64,000 nt of DNA from Janthinobacterium sp. UMAB-56 (GCF_900095265.1 NZ_LT607656.1:80321-144320), one strand, 5' to 3'; shown: positions 9,021 to 19,088, numbered from the stretch's first letter. Translations and numbers: made by a program. Notes: generated by a model not told the origin, from the letters alone.

Positions 9021-9659
9021 ATGAAATTGTGGAGCGAGACGTTTCGTGATGGCGGCCTGATGCCGGCCGACTATGCGTTTGCCGAGATCGATCCGGTCAG
9101 CCGCGTGCGCCTCGCTGGCAACCGCAATCCTCATCTGGGCTGGGACGAGGTGCCCAACGGCACCGAGTCGCTGGCCCTGTTCTGCATCGACCCCGATGCG
9201 CCGCAAGACGCCAGCCTGGCCAACCGCGATGACCAGGCTCTGCCAATGACGGCGCTGCGCGGCGATTTTTATCACTGGAGCTTGCTCGACTTGCCGCCGG
9301 CGCAGCGTTCCATTGCCGCCGGGGAATTTTCCAGCGGCATCACGCCGCGCGGCAAGCCTGCCGGCACTGGGCTGCAAGTGCGCCAGGGCCTCAACGACTA
9401 CACGGGCTGGTTTGCCGGCGATCCTGAGATGGCCGGCGATTATTACGGTTATGATGGCCCGTGCCCGCCGTGGAATGACGAGCGCATCCACCATTACATT
9501 TTCCGCCTGTATGCGCTCGACGTGCCGCGCCTGGCCTTGGCCGAGCGTTTTACGGGGCAGCAAGCCCATGCCGCTCTCTACGGCCACATCCTCGACGAAG
9601 CCCAGCTCGTCGTTGCCTACTCGCTCAAGCCCGAGCTGGCACTTACCCTGAAGAAATAA
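9021..9659 (+). CDS. YbhB/YbcL (PEBP-like) family protein
   Basis: Phosphatidylethanolamine-binding-protein fold, annotated in bacteria as Raf-kinase-inhibitor-like; the bacterial role is unsettled. The 212 residues show the family core: SLALFCIDPDAP, FYHWSLLDLPPAQRSI, YYGYDGPCPPWNDERIHHYIFRLYALDV. The start follows GGGGAG by seven bases. There is no signal peptide, so it is probably cytosolic. It lies about 40 bases after dtd and four bases before the histidine phosphatase gene, so all may be cotranscribed. The function assignment stops at the fold. Confidence 0.9.
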   Translation: MKLWSETFRDGGLMPADYAFAEIDPVSRVRLAGNRNPHLGWDEVPNGTESLALFCIDPDAPQDASLANRDDQALPMTALRGDFYHWSLLDLPPAQRSIAAGEFSSGITPRGKPAGTGLQVRQGLNDYTGWFAGDPEMAGDYYGYDGPCPPWNDERIHHYIFRLYALDVPRLALAERFTGQQAHAALYGHILDEAQLVVAYSLKPELALTLKK

Positions 9660-9662
9660 AGC

Positions 9663-10307
9663 ATGAGCACCACGATTTTACTGATACGCCATGGCGAAAC
9701 GGCCTGGAATGCGGGCCGCCGCCTGCAGGGTCATATCGACATCGCCCTGAATGAGGCGGGCCTGGCGCAAGCGGGGGCGCTGGGGCAGGCGCTGGCGGAT
9801 GCACCGCTGGCCGCCATCATCGCCAGCGATTTGCAACGCGCGCAGCAGACGGCGCAAGCCGTCGCTGACGTGAAAGACTTGCCCGTGCAGACAGACCCCT
9901 TGCTGCGCGAGCGCTGCTATGGCGCCTTCGAAGGCTTGCTGTATGCGGACATCGCCGCGCGCTATCCGCATGAGTATGCGCAATGGCAATCGCGGCAGAT
10001 CGATGCCGTGATGCCGTCGGGGGAACGCGAAGCCGAAAGTTTTCGCCAGTTTTACGCACGCGCGAATGGCGCCATCGCCCGCTGGGCCCGGCAATATGAC
10101 GGCCAGACGATTGCCATCGTCGCGCACGGCGGCGTGCTCGAGTGCGCCTATCGCGAGGCGATCGGCATGGCGCTCGACAGTCCGCGCGACTTCCAGGTGA
10201 AAAATGCCAGTGTCAACCGTTTTTCGTATGCGGACGGCAAGCTGCATTTAGTGCACTGGGGAAATATCGAACATCTGAGCGCGCCCGCGATGGACGAGCT
10301 GGGCTAA
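9663..10307 (+). CDS. Histidine phosphatase family protein (GpmB/CobC-like)
   Basis: Branch-1 histidine phosphatase of the phosphoglycerate mutase-like superfamily. The 214 residues have the catalytic LIRHGETAWN at the N-terminus, the helper arginine region SDLQRAQQTAQ, the acid in RERCYGAFEGL, and the second histidine in VAHGGVLECAYR. Such proteins act as cofactor-independent mutase homologues, as alpha-ribazole phosphatase or as broad phosphatases. The sequence alone does not decide. No cobalamin genes adjoin it. The gene starts four bases after the YbhB-type stop. Confidence 0.9.
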   Translation: MSTTILLIRHGETAWNAGRRLQGHIDIALNEAGLAQAGALGQALADAPLAAIIASDLQRAQQTAQAVADVKDLPVQTDPLLRERCYGAFEGLLYADIAARYPHEYAQWQSRQIDAVMPSGEREAESFRQFYARANGAIARWARQYDGQTIAIVAHGGVLECAYREAIGMALDSPRDFQVKNASVNRFSYADGKLHLVHWGNIEHLSAPAMDELG

Positions 10308-10414
10308 GCGGCCCCATCGTCACTCTGACGCACTAATCCAAAAAAATAGTGCTTATTAAATAGGCAGGGAATCGGTTAAAATAGCAGGTTCCTCCGTCCA
10401 TTCCAGGTTCTTCA

Positions 10415-11455
10415 GTGCAAATCGGCCCTCACATTCTGCGCAACAACGTTTTCGTCGCTCCCATGGCGGGCGTGACGGATCGGCCTTTCCGCCAGTTGTG
10501 CAAGCAGCTGGGTGCCGGCTATGCCGTGTCGGAGATGGCGGCGTCGAATCCGCGCCTGTGGGCGACGGAAAAAAGCACGCGCCGCACGGACCACGAAGGC
10601 GAAATGGAGCCGAAAGCCGTGCAGATCGCCGGTGCCGATCCGCAAGACCTGGCCGACTGCGCCAAGTTCAACGTGGACCGGGGCGCGCAGATCATCGACA
10701 TCAACATGGGTTGCCCCGTGAAGAAGGTGTGCAACAGTTGGTGCGGTTCGGCCCTGTTGCAAAACGAAAGCCTGGTCGAGAAGATCTTGCACGCCGTCGT
10801 CAATGCCGTTGACGTGCCCGTCACCCTGAAATTTCGCACGGGCTGGAACCGCGAAAACAAGAATGCCCTGAAAATCGCCCGCATCGCCGAGCAGGCCGGC
10901 ATACAGATGCTGACCTTGCACGGCCGCACGCGCGCCGATGGCTACAAGGGCGATGCCGAATATGAAACGATTGCTGCCGTGAAAGCATCGGTGGGCATCC
11001 CCGTGGTGGCCAATGGCGACATTACCAGCCCGGAAAAGGCCCGCTTTGTGCTCGATCAAACGGGCGCCGATGCCGTCATGATCGGCCGCGCGGCGCAGGG
11101 CAGGCCGTGGATTTGCCGCGAGATCGATCATTTTCTGCGCACTGGCACCTTGCTGCCGGCGCCCTACGTGGATGAAGTGCGTACCCTGATGGATGAGCAT
11201 TTGCGCGCCCATTACGCGTTTTATGGTGAATTCCTTGGTGTGCGCACGGCGCGCAAGCACATTGGCTGGTATGTGAAAGACCTGGAAGGCGGCGAAGCGT
11301 TCCGCCAGCAAATGAATGTGCTGGAGTCGACGGATGCGCAATTGCTGGCCGTCGATCAATTTTTTGAGTCGCAATGGAAATTTGGCGAACGGTTACAATA
11401 CCGCCTCTCCGAATCGAGTGAAAGTGGTCTGCTAGAAATGGCCACGGCAGCATGA
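10415..11455 (+). CDS. dusB: tRNA-dihydrouridine synthase B
   Basis: FMN-dependent enzyme that reduces U17 of tRNA to dihydrouridine. The 346 residues form a TIM barrel with the family motifs VAPMAGVTDRPFR, the catalytic cysteine in NMGCPVKKVCNSWCGSALL, the LHGRTRADGYKG segment, and the FMN phosphate-binding DAVMIGRAAQGRPW. The start is a GTG with CAGG upstream, and QIGPHILRNNVF is family-like from the first codon. TAAAAT (10377-10382) may be its -10 element. The order dusB-fis matches the classical dusB-fis operon, although here 168 bases separate the two. Confidence 0.96.
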   Translation: MQIGPHILRNNVFVAPMAGVTDRPFRQLCKQLGAGYAVSEMAASNPRLWATEKSTRRTDHEGEMEPKAVQIAGADPQDLADCAKFNVDRGAQIIDINMGCPVKKVCNSWCGSALLQNESLVEKILHAVVNAVDVPVTLKFRTGWNRENKNALKIARIAEQAGIQMLTLHGRTRADGYKGDAEYETIAAVKASVGIPVVANGDITSPEKARFVLDQTGADAVMIGRAAQGRPWICREIDHFLRTGTLLPAPYVDEVRTLMDEHLRAHYAFYGEFLGVRTARKHIGWYVKDLEGGEAFRQQMNVLESTDAQLLAVDQFFESQWKFGERLQYRLSESSESGLLEMATAA

Positions 11456-11623
11456 GCAGATAGCAACAAGTAGGGTAAAACCGTTACCAGCAGTACAAGG
11501 GCGAGCGCCTATATAGAGCGTCATGCAATATTAATTACAACACCGAGGCAAGAGGGCAGCACGCGGACCGCATGAGCGGCGCGGCGCCGGATTGCCAGGT
11601 GTTCAGCCGGTTGAAGCATACAA

Positions 11624-11857
11624 ATGAGCAAAGAAAGCATTCAGGAAGTCGTACAGAAAAGTCTAGAAGATTACTTCAATGACCTGGGCGAACAGCAAGC
11701 ATCGAATATCTATGACATGGTCGTGCTGACCGTGGAAAAGCCCATCCTGGAAGTCGTGATGACACGCGCCGATGGCAACCAGTCGCACGCCGCGCAGATG
11801 CTGGGCATCAACCGCAATACCCTGCGCAAGAAATTGCAGGAGCACGGTTTGCTGTAA
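11624..11857 (+). CDS. fis: Fis family DNA-binding protein
   Basis: Small nucleoid-associated regulator that bends DNA. The 77 residues end in the Fis-type helix-turn-helix (GNQSHAAQMLGINRNTLRKKLQEHGLL). The N-terminal half has the dimerising helices but is shorter than the 98 residues of E. coli Fis, as is common in betaproteobacteria. The position between dusB and purH is conserved in that group. The ATG has only a weak ribosome binding site (GAAGC). Confidence 0.94.
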   Translation: MSKESIQEVVQKSLEDYFNDLGEQQASNIYDMVVLTVEKPILEVVMTRADGNQSHAAQMLGINRNTLRKKLQEHGLL

Positions 11858-11953
11858 TGCCGGCATGCAAGTGACGCCAAGATTTGAATCCGCCGCAGCC
11901 CGGCACCGGGCCTGCGCCATTCGCCAAGAACACTTAACCACCTAGCCACAGCC

Positions 11954-13540
11954 ATGATCAAACAAGCTCTCCTCTCCGTTTCCGACAAGACCGGCGTTCT
12001 CGAATTCGCCCGCGCCCTGTCTGCCCTCGGCGTCAACCTCCTGTCCACCGGCGGCACCGCCAAATTGCTGGCAGACAACGGTGTTCCCGTCACGGAAGTT
12101 GCCGATTACACGGGTTTCCCGGAGATGCTCGATGGCCGTGTGAAGACCCTGCACCCGAAAGTGCATGGCGGTATCCTGGCGCGCCGCGATTTCCCAGAGC
12201 ACATGGCGAAACTGGTCGAGCATGACATGCCGACCATCGACATGGTGGTGGTCAACCTGTATCCGTTCCAGGGCACGGTCGCCAAGGCCGATTGCACGCT
12301 GGAAGACGCGATCGAAAACATCGATATCGGCGGCCCGACCATGCTGCGTTCGGCAGCCAAGAACCACAAGGACGTGGTCGTCATCTGCGACCCGACCGAT
12401 TACGACGCGGTACTGGCGGAAATGCGCTCGGCCGACGGCACGGCAGGCGACGTCAGCTATGACACCAAATTCATGTTGGCGAAAAAAGTCTTTGCGCACA
12501 CGGCGCAATACGATGGCGCCATCACCAACTACCTGACCAGCCTGGGTCCGACGAAGGTGCACGCCGAGCGCGGCGCCTACCCGCAAATCCTCAACGTTGC
12601 CTTTGAAAAAGTGCAAGACATGCGCTACGGTGAAAACCCGCACCAGAGCGCCGCCTTCTACCGCGACCTCGTCACCACCGATGGCGCGCTGGCCAACTAC
12701 CGCCAGCTGCAAGGCAAGGAATTGTCGTACAACAACATCGCCGATGCCGATGCGGCCTGGGAATGCGTGAAGAGCATGGGTGGCTTCGAGCAAAGCGCCG
12801 CCTGCGTCATCGTCAAGCACGCGAACCCATGCGGCGTAGCCCTGGGCAAGAATGCGGCCGAAGCGTATGCGCGCGCCCTGCAGACGGACCCGACCTCGGC
12901 ATTCGGCGGCATCATCGCCTTCAACACGGAACTCGATGGCGCCACCGCCGGCGAAATCGCCAAGCTGTTCGTGGAAGTGCTGATCGCCCCGTCGTTCTCC
13001 GCCGAAGCGAAACAGATTCTGTCGAGCAAGCAAAACGTGCGCATGCTGGAAATCCCGCTGGGTTCCGGCGTCAACGCCATGGACTTCAAGCGCGTCGGTG
13101 GCGGTCTGCTGGTGCAATCGCCGGACGCGAAGAACGTCGGTATCGGCGACTTGCGCGTGGTCAGCAAGCTGCAGCCAACGCCGCAGCAACTGGCCGACCT
13201 GATGTTCGCCTGGAAAGTGGCGAAATTCGTCAAGTCGAACGCCATCGTCTTCTGCGGCAATAACATGACCCTGGGCGTGGGCGCTGGCCAGATGAGCCGT
13301 ATCGATTCGGCCCGTATCGCTTCCATCAAGGCACAGAACGCGGGCCTGTCGCTGACCGGTTCCGTGGTGGCGTCGGATGCCTTCTTCCCCTTCCGCGACG
13401 GCCTCGACGTCGTCGTCGATGCGGGCGCGACCTGCGTCATCCACCCTGGTGGCTCCATGCGCGACCAGGAAGTGATCGATGCGGCCGATGAGCGCGGCGT
13501 GGTGATGCTCTACACGGGCACGCGTCACTTCCGCCATTGA
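11954..13540 (+). CDS. purH: Bifunctional AICAR transformylase/IMP cyclohydrolase
   Basis: Catalyses the last two steps of IMP synthesis. The 528 residues have the N-terminal cyclohydrolase domain ([42 protein letters not shown]) and the C-terminal transformylase domain with LRYGENPHQ-type ([14 protein letters not shown]), the catalytic KHANPCG, and FRDGLDV. The length is normal. A strong hairpin follows at 13586. It lies about 100 bases after fis, and the dusB-fis-purH order is conserved in related bacteria. Confidence 0.98.
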   Translation: MIKQALLSVSDKTGVLEFARALSALGVNLLSTGGTAKLLADNGVPVTEVADYTGFPEMLDGRVKTLHPKVHGGILARRDFPEHMAKLVEHDMPTIDMVVVNLYPFQGTVAKADCTLEDAIENIDIGGPTMLRSAAKNHKDVVVICDPTDYDAVLAEMRSADGTAGDVSYDTKFMLAKKVFAHTAQYDGAITNYLTSLGPTKVHAERGAYPQILNVAFEKVQDMRYGENPHQSAAFYRDLVTTDGALANYRQLQGKELSYNNIADADAAWECVKSMGGFEQSAACVIVKHANPCGVALGKNAAEAYARALQTDPTSAFGGIIAFNTELDGATAGEIAKLFVEVLIAPSFSAEAKQILSSKQNVRMLEIPLGSGVNAMDFKRVGGGLLVQSPDAKNVGIGDLRVVSKLQPTPQQLADLMFAWKVAKFVKSNAIVFCGNNMTLGVGAGQMSRIDSARIASIKAQNAGLSLTGSVVASDAFFPFRDGLDVVVDAGATCVIHPGGSMRDQEVIDAADERGVVMLYTGTRHFRH

Positions 13541-13585
13541 TATGGAACAGGCTGGGATTGAACATCTCAGCCAGTAGTAACTCAG

Positions 13586-13619
13586 CGGCAGGCCACCGGT
13601 TATTCACCGGTGCCTGCCG
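13586..13619 (+). terminator. Hairpin after purH
   Basis: CGGCAGGCCACCGG (13586-13599) pairs with CCGGTGCCTGCCG (13607-13619) with one bulged base. A-T-rich sequence (TATTCATTATAG) follows. It separates purH from ruvC, and TATAGA just after it may serve as the ruvC -10 element. Confidence 0.65.
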
Positions 13620-13640
13620 TATTCATTATAGAATCTGGCG

Positions 13641-14180
13641 ATGATTATTCTTGGCATCGATCCTGGCTTGCGCACCACTGGCTTTGGGGTCATTGAAAAA
13701 CACGGCAACAAGCTGCGCTATATCGCATCGGGTACCGTCAAGACCGCCTCCGAAGGCGAATTGCCGCCGCGCCTGAAGATCATCCTGCAGGGCGTGAGTG
13801 AAATCGTCGGCACCTACCAGCCCGATTGCGCGGCCATCGAAAAAGTGTTTGTCAACGTCAATCCCCAATCGACCCTGTTGCTGGGCCAGGCGCGCGGCGC
13901 AGCCATTTGCGCCCTCGTGCATGCCGATCTGTCGGTGGCCGAATACACGGCGCTGCAAGTGAAACAGGCCGTCACGGGCCATGGCAAGGCGGCCAAGGAA
14001 CAGGTGCAGGAGATGGTGTCGCGGCTGCTGTCCTTGCCCGGCTTGCCCGGCACGGATGCGGCCGATGCGCTGGGCGTGGCCATTTGTCACGCCAACAGCA
14101 TCGATGCACTGGCCATGCTGGGCGCGCTGGCACCGCAGTTGCAGGGCTTGCGTATGAAGCGCGGCCGTTTAGTGGGATAG
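13641..14180 (+). CDS. ruvC: Holliday junction resolvase RuvC
   Basis: Endonuclease that cuts Holliday junctions during recombinational repair. The 179 residues show the catalytic acids of the RNase H-like fold: Asp in [16 protein letters not shown], Glu in [12 protein letters not shown], and the C-terminal acidic pair in [14 protein letters not shown]. The length is normal. It opens a ruvC-ruvA-ruvB cluster, with ruvA 42 bases downstream. No CTG-N10-CAG LexA-type site was seen upstream of either gene. Confidence 0.97.
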   Translation: MIILGIDPGLRTTGFGVIEKHGNKLRYIASGTVKTASEGELPPRLKIILQGVSEIVGTYQPDCAAIEKVFVNVNPQSTLLLGQARGAAICALVHADLSVAEYTALQVKQAVTGHGKAAKEQVQEMVSRLLSLPGLPGTDAADALGVAICHANSIDALAMLGALAPQLQGLRMKRGRLVG

Positions 14181-14222
14181 CTGCATGACCCTCACATATA
14201 TACACAACATTAGGAACACGCG

Positions 14223-14801
14223 ATGATAGGCCGTCTCTCCGGTATTTTGCTTGAAAAGAATCCGCCACAATTGCTGGTCGATTGCCAGGGCGTCGGCTAT
14301 GAAGTCGATGTGCCGATGAGCACGTTTTACAACTTGCCCCACGTGGGCGAAAAAGTCGTGCTGTTCACGCACCAGGCCATCCGCGAAGATGCGCACCTGC
14401 TGTTTGGTTTCGGCAATGCCGCCGAGCGCGCCGTGTTCCGCCAGTTGATCAAGATCACGGGCGTGGGCGCGCGCATGGCCTTGTCGATTCTCTCCGGGAT
14501 GACGATTGCCGACCTGTCCCAAGCCATCACCCTGCAGGATTCCGGCCGCCTGGTGAAAGTACCGGGCATCGGCAAGAAAACGGCCGAGCGCCTGTTGCTG
14601 GAATTGAAGGGCAAGCTGGGTGCCGATATCGGCGCCGGCGGCGCGCATGCGGCGCCGGACGCGCAATCGGACATATTGAACGCGCTGGTGGCGCTCGGTT
14701 ACTCGGACAAGGAAGCGCTGGCCGCCGTGAAAAACGTGCCGGCAGGCAGCGGCGTTTCCGATGGCATCAAACTGGCGCTGAAAGCGCTGTCGAAAGGCTG
14801 A
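14223..14801 (+). CDS. ruvA: Holliday junction branch migration protein RuvA
   Basis: Tetramer that binds the four-way junction and loads the RuvB motor. The 192 residues contain the N-terminal OB-like domain ([28 protein letters not shown]), the helix-hairpin-helix motifs ([14 protein letters not shown] and [18 protein letters not shown]), and the C-terminal RuvB-contacting domain ([17 protein letters not shown]). The length is standard. ruvB starts six bases after its stop. Confidence 0.97.
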   Translation: MIGRLSGILLEKNPPQLLVDCQGVGYEVDVPMSTFYNLPHVGEKVVLFTHQAIREDAHLLFGFGNAAERAVFRQLIKITGVGARMALSILSGMTIADLSQAITLQDSGRLVKVPGIGKKTAERLLLELKGKLGADIGAGGAHAAPDAQSDILNALVALGYSDKEALAAVKNVPAGSGVSDGIKLALKALSKG

Positions 14802-14807
14802 TAGGGC

Positions 14808-15863
14808 ATGAGCATCCAGACCGACAGTTTCACGGAGCAGCGCATCATCGACGCGGCGCCCATCTCGCACAACGAAGAGGCCATCGAACGGGCTTTGCGC
14901 CCCAAGCAGCTCGACGAGTATGTGGGGCAGGAAAAGATCCGCGCCCAGCTCGAGATCTTCATCACGGCCGCGCGCCAGCGCAAGGAAGCGCTCGACCATA
15001 CCTTGCTGTTCGGCCCGCCGGGCCTGGGCAAGACCACCCTGGCGCACATCATCGCGCGCGAAATGGGCGTGAATCTGCGCCAGACCTCGGGCCCCGTGCT
15101 GGAGCGTCCGGGCGACCTGGCGGCGATCCTGACGAACCTGGAAGCGAACGACGTCCTGTTCATCGATGAAATCCATCGTCTGTCGCCTGTCGTCGAGGAA
15201 ATTCTGTATCCGGCCCTTGAGGATTATCAAATCGATATCATGATCGGTGAAGGTCCGGCCGCCCGTTCCGTGAAGCTCGATTTGCAACCGTTTACCCTGG
15301 TCGGCGCCACCACGCGCGCCGGCATGCTGACCAACCCGCTGCGCGACCGCTTCGGCATCGTCGCGCGGCTGGAGTTTTATAACACGGGCGAATTGACGAA
15401 GATCGTCACGCGCAGCGCGGCCTTGCTGAAAGCGCCCATCGACCCGGAAGGCGCGATTGAAATCGCCCAGCGCGCGCGTGGTACGCCGCGTATCGCCAAC
15501 CGCCTGCTGCGCCGCGTGCGCGACTTCGCGGAAGTCAAAAGCAATGGCGAGATCACCAAGGTGGTGGCCGACCGTGCGCTGGCCATGCTCGACGTCGATT
15601 CCGTGGGCTTCGACGTGATGGACCGCAAGCTGCTCGAAGCCGTGCTGTTCAAGTTTGGCGGCGGTCCCGTCGGCATCGGCAATTTGGCGGCGGCCATCGG
15701 CGAAGCGGCCGATACTATTGAAGACGTGCTGGAACCTTATCTGATACAGCAAGGTTTTTTGCAGCGCACGCCACGTGGCCGTGTCGCCACACCAGCCGCC
15801 TATTTGCACTTCGGCGTCAGCGCGCCGCGCATGGGCCCCGGCGGCGAAGCGTGGGAACTGTGA
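14808..15863 (+). CDS. ruvB: Holliday junction DNA helicase RuvB
   Basis: AAA+ motor that drives branch migration with RuvA. The 351 residues carry Walker [10 protein letters not shown], Walker B LFIDEIHR, sensor-1-type [10 protein letters not shown], the arginine-finger region LRDRFGI, and a C-terminal winged helix ([17 protein letters not shown]). The length is standard. The stop codon overlaps the ATG of the YaiI-type gene by one base, so that gene is probably cotranscribed. Confidence 0.98.
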   Translation: MSIQTDSFTEQRIIDAAPISHNEEAIERALRPKQLDEYVGQEKIRAQLEIFITAARQRKEALDHTLLFGPPGLGKTTLAHIIAREMGVNLRQTSGPVLERPGDLAAILTNLEANDVLFIDEIHRLSPVVEEILYPALEDYQIDIMIGEGPAARSVKLDLQPFTLVGATTRAGMLTNPLRDRFGIVARLEFYNTGELTKIVTRSAALLKAPIDPEGAIEIAQRARGTPRIANRLLRRVRDFAEVKSNGEITKVVADRALAMLDVDSVGFDVMDRKLLEAVLFKFGGGPVGIGNLAAAIGEAADTIEDVLEPYLIQQGFLQRTPRGRVATPAAYLHFGVSAPRMGPGGEAWEL

Positions 15864-16375
15864 TGGCGGACGCCAGCCAGGGCGGACAGCCACCCGGCAT
15901 GCAGATCTGGATCGACGCCGATGCCTGCCCCGTCGTCATCAAGGAAATCCTGTACCGCGTGGCCGACCGCCTGGAGTTGCCGCTCATCCTGGTAGCCAAC
16001 CAGGGCTTGCGCGTGCCGCCGTCGCGTTTCATCCGCACCGTGCAAGTACCGTCCGGCGCCGACGTGGCCGACCAGGAAATCGTGCGTCTGCTCAATCCCG
16101 GCGACCTGGTCATCACGGGCGACATCCCGCTGGCCGCCGACGTGCTGACCAAGGGCGGTTTTGCGCTCAACCCGCGCGGCGAGTTTTATACGAAAGATAA
16201 TATCGCCCAGCAATTGACGATGCGTGCCTTCATGGAAGAATTGCGCAGCGGCGGCGTGGATACGGGCGGCCCGGCCGCTTTCAGCCAGTCCGACCGGCAA
16301 CAGTTCGCCAACAGCCTGGACCGGCATCTGAGCAAGCATCACCGCAAGCCGGCAGCGGCAGTGCGGCAGACGTAA
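15863..16375 (+). CDS. YaiI/YqxD (DUF188) family protein
   Basis: Conserved bacterial protein of unknown role with a PIN-like, possibly nuclease-type fold. The 170 residues show the family hallmarks [25 protein letters not shown], and [20 protein letters not shown], with conserved aspartates that could bind metal. The start at 15863 overlaps the ruvB stop. An in-frame GTG at 15851 and an ATG at 15899 (which begins exactly at MQIWID) are alternatives. Its place after ruvB suggests a nucleic-acid role, but that is guilt by association. Confidence 0.88.
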   Translation: MADASQGGQPPGMQIWIDADACPVVIKEILYRVADRLELPLILVANQGLRVPPSRFIRTVQVPSGADVADQEIVRLLNPGDLVITGDIPLAADVLTKGGFALNPRGEFYTKDNIAQQLTMRAFMEELRSGGVDTGGPAAFSQSDRQQFANSLDRHLSKHHRKPAAAVRQT

Positions 16376-16403
16376 AAAAAACCGGCGCAAGCCGGTTTTT
16401 TTA
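16374..16403. terminator. Bidirectional terminator
   Basis: An A8 run, ACCGGC, the loop GCAA, GCCGGT and a T7 run form a textbook terminator on both strands. It lies between the convergent YaiI-type and OmpA-type genes. Confidence 0.92.
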
Positions 16404-16417
16404 TGGGCGGGGCTAAC

Positions 16418-17563
16418 TTAGCGTGCAACTTTCCGCGTGCCCACGACTTCCACCGTCACGCGGCGGTTTTTGGCGCGCCCGGCGGCACTCGTGTTGTCGG
16501 CTACGGGCTGCGTTTCTCCCTTGCCTTCCGTGTAGACGCGGCTCGTCTCGACACCTTGCGCCACCAGGTAAGCCTTGACGGCTTCGGCGCGGCGCTGCGA
16601 CAGTTTCTGGTTATAGGCGTCGGAACCGACGGCATCCGTATGACCCACGGTGACGATGACTTCGAGGTCCATGCCGGTCAATTGACCGAGTAGCTGCTCC
16701 AGTGCGGCCTTGCCTTGCGGCTTGAGCGTCGATTGATCGAAATCAAACAGCGCTTCGGAGGCAAACGACACTTTTTCCGCCACGGGTGCTGGCGCCGGTG
16801 CGGCCACGATGACGGGCGCCGGCATGGCGACGACAGGAGCGACTTCGGGCGCCGGCTGGTAGGCGGGCGTGGCACTGGCCGGGCGGCCCAGCTTATACAC
16901 GAGGCTGACGGAATACAGGTCCGCATCGCCACGGTTGCCCACGGCATCGTTCAGGCGATAACGCTCGACTTCGCCGCGCAGGGCCAGCGCTTCGCTGAAC
17001 TTGTATTCCAGGCCCAGGCCCAGCTTGGCATTGAGCTTGCGCTCGCTGGCATGGGTATTGGTCGAACCGAGCAGGCGGTTGCCGCTGAATTCCGTGTTGG
17101 TCTTGGTGTAGTGCATGCCAACACGGCCCAGCAAGGACAGCCGCTGCGACAGCGGCAGCTGGCCCAGCAAATCCAGGTTCACGCCGCGAAAGGCTGCTTG
17201 TCCGTTGAGCACGCCGTTGCCGCTGGTGGTCGACTTGAAATCGAACTTGCCCAGGTCAAAGTAGCCCGCTTCCACGGCGAAGTACTGGTTCAGTTGGCGG
17301 CCGACAAACAGTTTATAGCCGGTGTCGCGCTGGTCCTTGCTAAAGCCGGTGACGCTTTCGCCGTTGGCGGCCAGGCTGGCGCGCAGGCGCGGCTCGTCGA
17401 TGGTGGCGCGCGACTGGCCCACGCCGGCGCCGATGTACCAGGCGCTGTTGGCCCAGTCCGGGTTGATGAAGGTGTTGTCTTGCGCCTGCGCCGCTTGCGC
17501 TGCCAGCAAGGCGCCGGCCATGACGCTCAGGGTGCCCAGTGTGTGTGCGATAGTCATTGTCAT
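16418..17563 (-). CDS. OmpA family outer-membrane protein
   Basis: Two-domain outer-membrane protein of 381 residues. A signal peptide ending in AQAAQAQ is followed by an OmpA-like eight-stranded barrel (WYIGAGVGQSRATID, LFVGRQLNQYFAVEAGYFDLG, LGLGLEYKFSEALALRGEVERYRL). A proline/alanine-rich linker then leads to a peptidoglycan-binding OmpA domain (FDFDQSTLKPQGKAAL, GHTDAVGSDAYNQKLSQRRAEAV, GRAKNRRVTVEV). The ATG at 17563 is used here; a second ATG two codons later is possible. It starts seven bases after the stop of the DUF3494 lipoprotein gene on the same strand, so the pair is almost certainly an operon. Confidence 0.94.
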   Translation of the reverse strand: MTMTIAHTLGTLSVMAGALLAAQAAQAQDNTFINPDWANSAWYIGAGVGQSRATIDEPRLRASLAANGESVTGFSKDQRDTGYKLFVGRQLNQYFAVEAGYFDLGKFDFKSTTSGNGVLNGQAAFRGVNLDLLGQLPLSQRLSLLGRVGMHYTKTNTEFSGNRLLGSTNTHASERKLNAKLGLGLEYKFSEALALRGEVERYRLNDAVGNRGDADLYSVSLVYKLGRPASATPAYQPAPEVAPVVAMPAPVIVAAPAPAPVAEKVSFASEALFDFDQSTLKPQGKAALEQLLGQLTGMDLEVIVTVGHTDAVGSDAYNQKLSQRRAEAVKAYLVAQGVETSRVYTEGKGETQPVADNTSAAGRAKNRRVTVEVVGTRKVAR

Positions 17564-17570
17564 GTCCCGA

Positions 17571-19088
17571 TTATTTGGTGATCTGGTTGTTGCGCAGGGT
17601 AACGGCGGCAGCCGTCAGCACGCGGCCATTGAGCAGGGTCGTGTTGTCGCCCACCGTGATGGCAGCCGATTGGCCCAGGATATTGCCCTTGAAGACGCTG
17701 TTCGCGGCCAGGGTCGTGGGGCCGACGGGCAGCCAGCTGACGTTGTCGGCCGTGGCGCCATTGTTCAGGGCAACGATGGCGTTGGCGGTCGAATCCAGGG
17801 TCAATGCCGTGCGAAAGATATACACGCCGGGACCGTTCAGTGTCAACGTGCCCGTGATGCTGATGGCGCCCGCATAGCAATACACGCCAGGGCCGAAGGT
17901 CTGGCCGCCCAGGTCGATGCCGCCGGCAAAGCTGACGTCGCAGGTCCGGCTATTGCCATCCGTGATCGCCGCTTGCAAATCCGTCATGGCACCGGCCAAG
18001 ATGGCGCCCGACTTGTAATTGGTAAAACCAGCCGCCTGCGTCGGGTCAACCGTTTGCGAAGGCGCACCGACGTCGCCCGTGATCAGAGTAGTGCCGCCCG
18101 AATTATTCGTGATCGAGGTACCGGCCAGTACGCCGAAGGGGGCCGCGCGACCCAGAATGATCGGGTTCAGGACGGGGGGGAGGGCCACTGCCGTGACGGT
18201 CAACAGCGCGCTGCCGGACTGTCCGCCGGCCGTGGCCGTGATGCTGCTGGTGCCGACGGCGATGCCGGTGGCGACGCCTGTGTTCAGCACGCTGGCGTTG
18301 GCAACGGTGCCTGACATCCAGTTGGCGCCGCCAGTGATGATGGAGTTCGAGCTATCCGAATACGTTGCCGTGGCAATGAATTGTTGCTGGGCTCCGACAG
18401 CGATGCTGGCGGTGGCTGGCGTGACGGCGATGCTGACGATGGTGGCGGCAGGCACGGTGACGGTGGTGCTGGCTGTCTTGCCATTGAAGCTGGCGTTCAT
18501 GATGCTGGTACCAAAGGCAAGCCCGGTGACCAGGCCGCCGCTGGCGACGGTGGCCGAGGCGGGCGTGACTGAGACGAAGCTGCTGCCGCTCGTGACGTTG
18601 ACGCTGCTGCCATCCGAATACGTGGCGCGGACGGCCAGTTGGCGCGTTGCGGCGACGGGCACGGTGGGATTTTGCGGCGTGACGGCGATCGACAGCAAGG
18701 TCGCTGGCGTGACGGTCAGCACGGCGCTGGCGCTCTTGCCGCCGAACGCGGCAGCGATACTTGAGGTGCCGGCAGCAATGCTGGTGCTCATGCCCGTGGC
18801 GACATTGACGGTCGCGCTGGCCGGCGTGGCCGACGTCCAGGCCGCCTTGGCGCTGACGTCTTGCGTGGAACCGTCGCTATACGTGGCGATGGCCGTGAAT
18901 TGCTGGCCCGCGCCGATGGCGACCGTGGCCGTGGCTGGCGTGACGGCCAGGCTGGCTAAGGTGGCAGCCGGCAAGCCGAGGATGGGATCGCGTCCCTGGT
19001 CACCGCCGCCGCAGCCGGCCAGGGCGGCCATGGCCAGCAAACCTGCCGAGACGAGCAGCGGGTTCAGATATCGTTTGAAGAGGTTCAT
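17571..19088 (-). CDS. Lipoprotein with Ig-like repeats and DUF3494 ice-binding-like domain
   Basis: A 505-residue predicted lipoprotein. The signal peptide ends in the lipobox LAGC (LAMAALAGCGGGD). Three bacterial Ig-like (Big_2) repeats of about 85 residues follow, each with a variant of SIAVTPATASIAVGA, TATYSDGS and an LTVT end. The C-terminal 190 residues match DUF3494, the beta-solenoid of bacterial ice-binding proteins (ILGRAAPFGVLAGTSITN, TTLITGDVGA, DLGGQTFGPGVYCY, LNGPGVYIFRTA, NDG-like LNNGATADN). Start chosen at the ATG before NLFKRY, with AAAGGA upstream. Known DUF3494 proteins bind ice or serve as adhesins; which applies here is inference. Confidence 0.9.
   Translation of the reverse strand: MNLFKRYLNPLLVSAGLLAMAALAGCGGGDQGRDPILGLPAATLASLAVTPATATVAIGAGQQFTAIATYSDGSTQDVSAKAAWTSATPASATVNVATGMSTSIAAGTSSIAAAFGGKSASAVLTVTPATLLSIAVTPQNPTVPVAATRQLAVRATYSDGSSVNVTSGSSFVSVTPASATVASGGLVTGLAFGTSIMNASFNGKTASTTVTVPAATIVSIAVTPATASIAVGAQQQFIATATYSDSSNSIITGGANWMSGTVANASVLNTGVATGIAVGTSSITATAGGQSGSALLTVTAVALPPVLNPIILGRAAPFGVLAGTSITNNSGGTTLITGDVGAPSQTVDPTQAAGFTNYKSGAILAGAMTDLQAAITDGNSRTCDVSFAGGIDLGGQTFGPGVYCYAGAISITGTLTLNGPGVYIFRTALTLDSTANAIVALNNGATADNVSWLPVGPTTLAANSVFKGNILGQSAAITVGDNTTLLNGRVLTAAAVTLRNNQITK

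Noticed and set aside
11942-13537. Open frame of 531 codons on the minus strand, opposite purH
   Set aside because: Mirror of a well-conserved gene, with no motif of its own.
14181-14222. LexA operator before ruvA
   Set aside because: The ruvA gap holds an AT-rich CACATATATACACA stretch but no CTG-N10-CAG pattern.
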